Below, piece by piece: positions 6,877-12,847 of a DNA stretch of 12,847 nt. Source of the DNA: Pseudomonadaceae bacterium UBA836 (GTDB lineage: Bacteria > Pseudomonadota > Gammaproteobacteria > Pseudomonadales > Pseudomonadaceae); assembly GCA_002296055.1 (NCBI GenBank), contig DBHE01000208.1, positions 10,669-23,515 on the forward strand. The letters run 5' to 3'. Both the position numbers and the translations under genes were made by a program. Positions within the stretch are counted from its first letter, which is position 1; every line of letters starts with the position of its first letter. The notes beneath the pieces are model-generated. The model worked only from the letters and a program-made list of their open reading frames with translations, was not told the DNA's origin and did not search any database.

Positions 6877-8157
6877 ATGAACGTACTGATTATCGGCAGC
6901 GGCGGGCGTGAGCATGCGCTGGCGTGGAAAGTGGCCCAAGACGAGCGCGTACAGACCGTATTCGTTGCTCCCGGCAACGCCGGCACCGCGATCGAAGCCA
7001 AATGTGAAAATGTCGCCATCGACGTGCTGGACCTGGACCAACTGGTTGCCTTTGCCCAGGACAACGTCAGCCTTACCATCGTCGGCCCGGAAGCCCCGCT
7101 GGTCGCGGGCGTAGTCGACCGCTTCCGCGAGCACGGCCTGGCCTGCTTTGGCCCCACCGCTGGCGCCGCGCAGCTGGAAGGTTCCAAGGCCTTCACCAAG
7201 GACTTTCTGGCCCGTCACCAGATTCCGACCGCCGAGTACCAGAACTTTACCGAGATCGAGCCGGCACTGGCCTATCTGCGTGAAAAAGGCGCCCCAATCG
7301 TCATCAAGGCCGACGGCCTGGCCGCTGGCAAGGGCGTGATCGTTGCCATGACACTGGATGAAGCAGAAGCCGCCGTGCGCGACATGCTGGCCGGCAATGC
7401 CTTTGGCGAAGCTGGGTCACGCGTGGTCATCGAAGAATTCCTGGATGGCGAAGAAGCCAGCTTCATTGTCATGGTCGATGGCGAGCACGTATTGCCCATG
7501 GCCACCAGCCAGGACCATAAGCGCGTTGGCGACGGCGACACCGGCCCCAACACCGGCGGCATGGGCGCCTACTCCCCCGCTCCTGTGGTTACCGACGAGG
7601 TTCACCAGCGTGTCATGGATCAGGTGATCTGGCCGACCGTGCGCGGCATGGCCGCCGAAGGCAACGTCTACACCGGCTTTCTGTACGCCGGCCTGATGAT
7701 TGATGAGGTGGGCAACCCCAAGGTCATCGAGTTCAACTGCCGCTTTGGTGACCCGGAAACCCAGCCGATCATGCTGCGCCTGCAGTCCAGTCTGGTTGAA
7801 CTGGTCGAAGCCGCAAACGCTGGCACCCTGGATAAGGCCGACGCCAAATGGGACCCGCGTTGCAGTTTGGGCGTTGTACTGGCTGCCGGCGGCTACCCGG
7901 CCGACTACGCCAAGGGCGACGTCATTCAGGGTCTGGATGTCGCCGTCAGCGACAGCGGCAAGGTCTTCCATGCCGGCACAGCCCTGAAAGACGGGCAAGT
8001 GACCACCAGCGGCGGCCGTGTTCTGTGCGCCACAGCACTGGGCAACAGCGTACGCGAAGCCCAACAGGGCGCCTATCGACTGGCCGAGCAGATCAGCTGG
8101 AACGGCTGCTTCTACCGCAAGGATATTGGCTACCGCGCCATCGCCAGAGAGCAGTAA
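6877..8157 (+). CDS. purD: Phosphoribosylamine-glycine ligase (GAR synthetase)
   Basis: PurD is the cytosolic ATP-grasp enzyme joining glycine to 5-phosphoribosylamine to form GAR, the second step of purine synthesis. From ATG 6877 the product is 426 residues, normal for the family. The N-terminal domain starts MNVLIIGSGGREHALAWK and includes GPEAPLVAGVVD. The ATP-grasp domain shows IKADGLAAGKGVIVA, EEFLDGEEASF, SQDHKRVGDGDTGPNTGGM and the metal-binding segment IEFNCRFGDPETQ. The C-terminal domain includes GVVLAAGGYP. ATG 6877 has AGGAG at 6866-6870 with six-base spacing. An in-frame TTG at 6850 would add residues from the repeat and is rejected. It is probably cotranscribed with purH, as purH-purD pairs commonly are. 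Confidence 0.98.
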   Translation: MNVLIIGSGGREHALAWKVAQDERVQTVFVAPGNAGTAIEAKCENVAIDVLDLDQLVAFAQDNVSLTIVGPEAPLVAGVVDRFREHGLACFGPTAGAAQLEGSKAFTKDFLARHQIPTAEYQNFTEIEPALAYLREKGAPIVIKADGLAAGKGVIVAMTLDEAEAAVRDMLAGNAFGEAGSRVVIEEFLDGEEASFIVMVDGEHVLPMATSQDHKRVGDGDTGPNTGGMGAYSPAPVVTDEVHQRVMDQVIWPTVRGMAAEGNVYTGFLYAGLMIDEVGNPKVIEFNCRFGDPETQPIMLRLQSSLVELVEAANAGTLDKADAKWDPRCSLGVVLAAGGYPADYAKGDVIQGLDVAVSDSGKVFHAGTALKDGQVTTSGGRVLCATALGNSVREAQQGAYRLAEQISWNGCFYRKDIGYRAIAREQ

Positions 8158-8179
8158 GACAACGCTAGCCAGGCGCGCA

Positions 8180-8211
8180 CCAAGGGCCGAACGGCATTTT
8201 TCGGCGCTTGG
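8180..8211 (+). terminator. Long hairpin after purD, possible terminator
   Basis: CCAAG (8180-8184) and GCCGAA (8186-8191) pair with TTCGGC (8200-8205) and CTTGG (8207-8211). The result is an 11-bp stem with one G-G mismatch and an eight-base loop, 22 bp after the purD stop. A five-T run lies in the loop and stem, not after it. A small alternative hairpin (GCC-GAAC-GGC, 8186-8195) would put ATTTTTC directly after its stem, closer to a terminator layout. Termination of purD is plausible but not certain. Confidence 0.5.
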
Positions 8212-8220
8212 TTATTGGCC

Positions 8221-8246
8221 TGGGCGGACAGCAGACTGTCCGCCCA
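8221..8246. promoter_or_regulatory. Perfect 11-bp hairpin with CAGA loop upstream of retS
   Basis: TGGGCGGACAG (8221-8231) and CTGTCCGCCCA (8236-8246) are perfect reverse complements around a CAGA loop. No T-run follows on either side, so it is not a standard intrinsic terminator. It lies just before the candidate retS promoter, and could be a protein-binding palindrome or an RNA stem ending a transcript from purD. Confidence 0.6.
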
Positions 8247-8251
8247 ATCCG

Positions 8252-8280
8252 TTTCGAGCAGACTCGCTCTGGGCTATACT
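8252..8280 (+). promoter_or_regulatory. Candidate retS promoter
   Basis: TATACT (8275-8280) matches the -10 consensus at 5 of 6 positions. At 17-bp spacing the -35 position is TTTCGA (8252-8257), only 3 of 6, so activation or a moderate basal level would be expected. A transcript would begin near 8287, about 40 nt before the retS start. A small stem-loop, CGAG-CAGA-CTCG (8255-8266), lies in the spacer. Confidence 0.4.
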
Positions 8281-8328
8281 GGCCAGCGACGTCGCCAACC
8301 GGATACTCAGACCAAGGACAGGACCCAC

Positions 8329-11076
8329 GTGAAGCCAGTCAGTTCAATGCTGCTCGCCCTGCTGCTCGGCATCGCCTTCACGCTCACCCTCCGGGTTGAT
8401 ACGGTCGCCAGCAGCACCCCTGCCTACCGCACCTTTGTTGACCCCAGCGGCGACCTTACGCTGCAGGACATTCTGTCCAACCGCTATGCCAATCGCTTTA
8501 TTCCCGCCCCAGCAGGCCCGCTGACACTGCCCGGCGACGGCGGCACCTTGTGGGTTGAATTCACCCTCGACTCGGTACAGGACAAGCTCCTGACCGTGGA
8601 TAATCCGGCCATCGGCCTAATTGATATTTATCGCCTGCAGGAGAGCGAGCCGCGCCAGTTATATCGCACTGGCGCCAAGCAGCCGTTCAGCAGCCGCCCG
8701 CTACCCTTCCACGGCTTTGCCTTTCCGCTGGAGGGCAGTAGCGCAGCCGGCGACACCTTGCTGCTGCGCCTGAAGAACGATTACCCACTGGCAACCCGCA
8801 TCATGCTGCAGGACATCAAGGCCGCAGCGGCACACCACTCGATGCAGCAAACCGTTCAAGGCATCCTGGTCGGTCTGCTGCTGGCTCTGTTTCTGCACGG
8901 CATGCTGCACGGTTTGATCGGGCGCGATCCGTTCCATTTGCTGCTCGCTGCCGCAGGCCTGATACTCGCAGCCAGCAGCCTGACAGCGCTGAACTGGGTC
9001 ATCAGTCTGATGCCCCAGCTACACGGCCAACCAGGACAGATCCTGTTCTTCTGTGCCTACCCGCTGCTGGCCCTGTTGCTAAATAGCCAGTTCGTCGCTC
9101 GCCAGCACAGGGGGTTGCAGCGTGCGGTCTACGCATTGGCGATAGCGGCGGCGCTACTGACCGCTATCGCGGTCAGCTTCCCGCCCCTGTTCCGATTTGT
9201 CTCCAATCTGATCCTGATTGGCCAGCCGCTCTGCATGCTGTTGATCCTGGGCCTGCTGCACGCGGCGCGCCACTCACTGGATCGCCCCTTCACCATCGGC
9301 GTAGTGCTGCTGTTGGGCCAGGGGCTGGTTTCTCACTATGTGGGCAAACAGATACCCGCCGCCTACCTGGCTGACCTGTTGCTCTGGAGCGCCTTGGTGA
9401 GCTTCAGCTGGAGCCTCTTCCGCCGCCTGCAAACGCACCTGACCCGACGCATTCACGAACGCCAGGACAGCGCGACTGCGCGCGCCGAACAGCGTGCCAA
9501 AGCAGAATTTCTGGCGCGTATCAGCCACGAAATTCGCACCCCGATGAATGGCGTATTGGGCATGAGCGAACTCCTGCTGGATACCGCGCTCTCGGCCAAG
9601 CAGCGCGATTACGTTCAAACCATCCACGGTTCGGGCAACGACTTGCTCAACCTGATCAACGAAATCATCGATATGTCACGGCTGGAGTCCGGCCAGCTGA
9701 CCCTGGAGCGCGTGCAATTCGACCTGCACGCCCTGGTCAACGACTGTCTCGATATTTACCGCACGCGCGCGGAAAATCAGAGTGTCGAGCTGATCGGCTT
9801 TGTGCACCCAGAGGTGCCGCGCACCCTGCAGGGCGACCCCACCCGCCTGCGGCAGGTGCTGATGAATCTGCTGGCCAACGCCTTGCAGCACACCGACTCA
9901 GGAGAAGTGCTGCTGGTCGTCGGACTTGAGCAACGCGACAGCACGCCTCAACTGCGCTTTGCCATTCAGGATACCGGCACGGGCATGCCAGACGATGCCC
10001 GTGACAGCCTGCTGAATAACGATTTCAAGGTCACCCGCTTCCTCGATCAGTCCGACACCGATGGCAGGCTGCCCCTGGTCATCACTCGCCAGCTAATCAA
10101 CATGATGCAGGGTCAACTGGGCATCAAGACCAGCGGCGAACAGGGCAATACTCTCTGGTTTACGCTCCCTGCTACGCATCTGGACACCTCGGACGACGGA
10201 GCTGCCGAAGGCCGCAACCTAGTAGAGCGCACCATCTTGATCGTGGATGACAACGCCACCTGCCGCAAAGTGCTGCAGCAGCAAACAACCGCCTGGGGCA
10301 TGCGCGCTCAGTGCGCCTCCAGCGGCCGCGAAGCGCTGGCAATGCTGCGCAACCAGGCCAATCTGGGTAACCCGTTCGATATTCTGCTGCTGGATCAGTC
10401 GATGCCCGGCATGAGCGGCGTAGAGCTGGCCAGTCGCATCAAGGACGACCCGGTTCTGAGCAACGATCTGTTGATTATCATGCTTACGGGCATGAACCAG
10501 GTACCCAGCCGGGTGATTGCTCGCAATGCCGGCATCCGCCGGATTCTCAGCAAGCCGGTCGCCGGCTACACCCTGCGCACCACCCTGATTGACGAATGGA
10601 ACCAGCGCCGGGCGCCAATCCCGGATAGCGCCGACCGGGAGCAACGCGAACCGGACCAAGCCGGCGACGGCGAGAGCGATTTCCGCGTACTGATTGCCGA
10701 AGATAACGCCATATCCACCAAGGTAATCCTTGGCATGCTGGCAAAGCTGGGCATATCTGCTACCGCCGTAGACAATGGCCTGCGGGCCGTCGCAGCAGTG
10801 CAGGAGCAAAGCTACGACCTGGTACTGATGGATTGTGAAATGCCGGAAATGGATGGCTTTACCGCGGCCGAAAGAATACGGCACTGGGAACAGCGCAGTG
10901 GCACGCAATCGATTCCCATCATTGCCCTGACCGCGCACATCCTGCCGGAGCACCGTGAGCGGGCGCGCAAGGCAGGTATGAATGGCCACATGGCCAAACC
11001 GGTAGAGCTGAATCAGTTACGCGAGCAGCTGCAGCACTGGCGCGCCATGAAGAGCGACAACGTCAGCCTGCTGTGA
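8329..11076 (+). CDS. retS: Hybrid sensor histidine kinase RetS
   Basis: RetS is an inner-membrane hybrid sensor that in P. aeruginosa restrains GacS, favouring acute over chronic, biofilm-type behaviour through RsmY/RsmZ and RsmA. From GTG 8329 it is 915 residues. Order: signal segment (1-22), periplasmic 7TMR-DISMED2 domain (~32-165), seven hydrophobic helices (~175-364), DHp domain with H-box [12 protein letters not shown] (His400), CA domain with N-box [10 protein letters not shown] (Asn517) and G1 DTGTGMP, then two receivers. REC1 has acidic pair D640/D641, D689, T720 and K742; REC2 has E791/D792, D835, T868 and K890. The G2 box is degenerate. GTG is preferred because AGGA (8320-8323) is five bases upstream, followed at once by a signal sequence; a longer in-frame TTG at 8215 lies before the promoter. 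Two receivers and the purD neighbour favour RetS over LadS. Confidence 0.9.
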   Translation: MKPVSSMLLALLLGIAFTLTLRVDTVASSTPAYRTFVDPSGDLTLQDILSNRYANRFIPAPAGPLTLPGDGGTLWVEFTLDSVQDKLLTVDNPAIGLIDIYRLQESEPRQLYRTGAKQPFSSRPLPFHGFAFPLEGSSAAGDTLLLRLKNDYPLATRIMLQDIKAAAAHHSMQQTVQGILVGLLLALFLHGMLHGLIGRDPFHLLLAAAGLILAASSLTALNWVISLMPQLHGQPGQILFFCAYPLLALLLNSQFVARQHRGLQRAVYALAIAAALLTAIAVSFPPLFRFVSNLILIGQPLCMLLILGLLHAARHSLDRPFTIGVVLLLGQGLVSHYVGKQIPAAYLADLLLWSALVSFSWSLFRRLQTHLTRRIHERQDSATARAEQRAKAEFLARISHEIRTPMNGVLGMSELLLDTALSAKQRDYVQTIHGSGNDLLNLINEIIDMSRLESGQLTLERVQFDLHALVNDCLDIYRTRAENQSVELIGFVHPEVPRTLQGDPTRLRQVLMNLLANALQHTDSGEVLLVVGLEQRDSTPQLRFAIQDTGTGMPDDARDSLLNNDFKVTRFLDQSDTDGRLPLVITRQLINMMQGQLGIKTSGEQGNTLWFTLPATHLDTSDDGAAEGRNLVERTILIVDDNATCRKVLQQQTTAWGMRAQCASSGREALAMLRNQANLGNPFDILLLDQSMPGMSGVELASRIKDDPVLSNDLLIIMLTGMNQVPSRVIARNAGIRRILSKPVAGYTLRTTLIDEWNQRRAPIPDSADREQREPDQAGDGESDFRVLIAEDNAISTKVILGMLAKLGISATAVDNGLRAVAAVQEQSYDLVLMDCEMPEMDGFTAAERIRHWEQRSGTQSIPIIALTAHILPEHRERARKAGMNGHMAKPVELNQLREQLQHWRAMKSDNVSLL

Positions 11077-11165
11077 CCTCATCAGGAGGCGCTGGCACTC
11101 GCGTAATCTGCCCACCAGACAAGCCAGGTTTCGTTCCACATAAGCCACCTCCAGAATACTGCTGC

Positions 11166-11187
11166 AGCGTGGCCGACTGGCCACGCT
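11166..11187 (+). terminator. Hairpin after retS, probable terminator
   Basis: AGCGTGGCC (11166-11174) and GGCCACGCT (11179-11187) form a perfect 9-bp stem around a GACT loop, 89 bp past the retS stop. The tail TTTACTC is only mildly T-rich. It sits in the convergent gap between retS and the minus-strand ygiQ-like gene, so termination of retS is the likely role. Confidence 0.6.
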
Positions 11188-11234
11188 TTACTCGCAATAC
11201 TCTAGAAGCATAGGACAGCCCGAGCTATTTGAAA

Positions 11235-11257
11235 GCCGCTATCAGCACGATAGCGGC
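11235..11257 (-). terminator. Hairpin after ygiQ, probable terminator
   Basis: GCCGCTATC (11235-11243) and GATAGCGGC (11249-11257) form a perfect 9-bp stem with a five-base loop. It lies 15 bp beyond the ygiQ stop codon on the minus strand, where it is followed by TTTCAAATAG. On the plus strand the tail is AGCCTTTAG. It probably ends the ygiQ transcript and may also stop read-through from retS. Confidence 0.65.
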
Positions 11258-11272
11258 AGCCTTTAGCCTCGC

Positions 11273-12847
11273 CTAGCGCCCTCCCTTGCGCGCCGGCCCG
11301 CTGCCAGTGCGTCCCCGCTTGCTCTGGCTCTTACCCGCACCGGTTTCACGCGGCGGCAAGCCGGTGTGCTGGGTCAGCATGCGGCCGGCCTTCTTGCTGC
11401 CGGTTGGCGTCGAGTTCTTGCGCCGCGCACTCTGATAGCTGCCCACCGCCGGCTGGAAGCTGGGTATCAACTGGTGCTTGCCGTTGCCGATCAGGTCGGC
11501 GCGCCCCATGCTCTTGAGCGCTTCACGCAGCAGCGGCCAGTTGTTCGGGTCGTGGTAGCGCAGAAACGCCTTATGCAAGCGACGCTGACGCTCCCCTTTG
11601 ACGGTACCCACCGAGTCGCTCTTGTAGGTCACCTTGCGCAGCGGGTTCTTGCCCGAGTGGTACATGGCGGTTGCCGTGGCCATGGGCGAGGGATAAAACG
11701 CCTGCACCTGGTCAGCGCGAAAGCCGTTGCGCTTGAGCCACAACGCCAGATTCATCATGTCTTCATCGGTGGTGCCCGGGTGGGCCGCGATAAAGTAAGG
11801 AATCAGGTACTGCTCCTTGCCCGCTTCCTTCGAGAACTTCTCGAACATCTGCTTGAAGCGGTCATAGCTGCCGATACCGGGCTTCATCATCTTGCTGAGC
11901 GGCCCTTCCTCGGTATGCTCGGGCGCAATCTTCAGATAGCCCCCAACATGGTGCGTCACCAGCTCCTTGACGTACTCCGGCGACTCGACTGCCAGATCGT
12001 AGCGCAGCCCCGAGGCGATCAGGATCTTCTTCACCCCAGGCAAGGCGCGCGCCTTGCGGTACAGCTCGATCAACGAGGAGTGGTCGGTATTGAGGTTGTC
12101 ACAGATACCCGGATACACGCACGAGGGCTTGCGACAGGCCGCCTCGATTTCCGGGCTCTTGCAGGCAATGCGGTACATGTTGGCCGTCGGGCCGCCCAGA
12201 TCGGAGACCACCCCGGTAAAGCCGGGCACCTTGTCGCGCATGTCCTCAATTTCACGGATGATCGAGTCGTGCGAACGGTTCTGGATAATGCGCCCTTCGT
12301 GCTCGGTAATCGAGCAGAAGGTACAACCACCAAAGCAGCCGCGCATGATATTGACCGAGAAACGAATCATCTCGTAGGCCGGAATGCGCTCGCCACCATA
12401 GACCGGGTGCGGCACCCGCGCGTAGGGCAAGCCGAAGACGTAGTCCATCTCCTCGGTGCTCAGCGGAATCGGCGGTGGGTTGAACCACACATCACGATCA
12501 CCGTGACGCTGCACCAGCGCGCGAGCGTTACCCGGGTTGGTCTCCAGGTGCAGTACACGGTTGGCGTGGGCGTAGAGCACCGGGTCGCCCTTGACCTTGT
12601 CGAAGGCCGGCAGACGGATCACCGTGCGGTCACGCTCAAGGCGCGGGTGCGGCAGCAGCTCGATTACCTGAACCTCGTCCGCCGCCGACTCGGGCTCCGG
12701 CCCCTTGGCCTGCTCGACTGCGCAGGCAGCGGTATCCTGGGTGTTGACGTAGGGGTTGATGATCTTGTCGATCTTGCCGGGCCGGTCGATACGGGTGGAG
12801 TCCAGCTCAAACCAGCCTTCGGGCGTATCGCGGCGAATAAACGCGGT
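11273..12847 (-). CDS. ygiQ: YgiQ-family radical SAM protein (5' end missing)
   Basis: The frame is open from the right edge (reading [13 protein letters not shown]) to TAG at 11273-11275, giving 524 visible residues of a family usually over 700 long, so the N-terminus lies beyond the window. A GTG at 12620-12622 is internal, not the start. The radical SAM [4Fe-4S] motif is CFGGCTFC (bases 12314-12337, CxxxCxxC), preceded by RFSVNIMRG. Further family blocks are [38 protein letters not shown] and [16 protein letters not shown]. The C-terminal ~50 residues are a Lys/Arg/Gly/Ser-rich, probably disordered tail with DUF3362-type sequence before it. The reaction and substrate of this family are not known to me. 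It is transcribed toward retS and probably ends at the hairpin at 11235-11257. Confidence 0.93.
   Translation of the reverse strand, partial: TAFIRRDTPEGWFELDSTRIDRPGKIDKIINPYVNTQDTAACAVEQAKGPEPESAADEVQVIELLPHPRLERDRTVIRLPAFDKVKGDPVLYAHANRVLHLETNPGNARALVQRHGDRDVWFNPPPIPLSTEEMDYVFGLPYARVPHPVYGGERIPAYEMIRFSVNIMRGCFGGCTFCSITEHEGRIIQNRSHDSIIREIEDMRDKVPGFTGVVSDLGGPTANMYRIACKSPEIEAACRKPSCVYPGICDNLNTDHSSLIELYRKARALPGVKKILIASGLRYDLAVESPEYVKELVTHHVGGYLKIAPEHTEEGPLSKMMKPGIGSYDRFKQMFEKFSKEAGKEQYLIPYFIAAHPGTTDEDMMNLALWLKRNGFRADQVQAFYPSPMATATAMYHSGKNPLRKVTYKSDSVGTVKGERQRRLHKAFLRYHDPNNWPLLREALKSMGRADLIGNGKHQLIPSFQPAVGSYQSARRKNSTPTGSKKAGRMLTQHTGLPPRETGAGKSQSKRGRTGSGPARKGGR

Noticed and set aside
8215..8328. 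TTG start giving a 953-residue RetS
   Set aside because: It would put 38 residues before the signal sequence and run through the hairpin and promoter; GTG 8329 with AGGA is better supported.
12620..12622. GTG as the start of a 449-residue YgiQ
   Set aside because: The frame stays open to the window edge and the upstream residues read as YgiQ family sequence, so this is an internal valine.

Overview
This is a core chromosomal region from a gammaproteobacterium, most likely Pseudomonas or a close relative such as Halopseudomonas. The evidence is high GC with C/G-ending codons, the gene order accC-prmA-(DUF3426)-dusB-fis-purH-purD-retS, which I recall from P. aeruginosa, and a hybrid kinase with the RetS layout: a periplasmic 7TMR-DISM sensor, seven membrane helices, DHp/CA and two receiver domains. 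No phage, transposase, CRISPR array, tRNA or rRNA is visible, and I found no clearly new multi-gene system.

Layout: positions 1-1167 hold the end of accC (biotin carboxylase, 5' part outside the window), closed by a strong rho-independent terminator. prmA (1301-2179) and a zinc-ribbon/DUF3426 membrane protein (2251-3525) follow. After a 248-bp gap with a hairpin and a good sigma70-type promoter come the overlapping dusB (3774-4760) and fis (4757-5080). purH (5163-6770) and purD (6877-8157) catalyse the last two steps and an early step of IMP synthesis. A 171-bp gap rich in hairpins precedes retS (8329-11076). retS converges on a minus-strand ygiQ-type radical SAM gene (11273 to the right edge, 5' end outside the window). 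Two perfect hairpins lie in the convergent gap. No gene-free stretch exceeds 300 bp.

The least expected structure is intergenic. The accC-prmA, fis-purH and purH-purD gaps each carry the same kind of element: four tandem CTTGNNG heptads, preceded in inverted orientation by two or three GC-variant heptads (AAGCNGC type), with the four-heptad arm always next to the downstream gene. Other points worth testing are an RsmA/CsrA-like sequence over the dusB ribosome binding site, twin hairpins with identical AGCAGACT tips upstream of retS, GGA motifs over the retS ribosome binding site, and a degenerate G2 box in the RetS ATP-binding domain.

Functionally the genes join fatty-acid precursor supply (accC), translation-related modification (prmA, dusB), chromosome architecture (fis), purine synthesis (purH, purD) and the Gac/Rsm lifestyle switch (retS). 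Most of these are growth-rate-linked housekeeping jobs; shared regulation is inference only.
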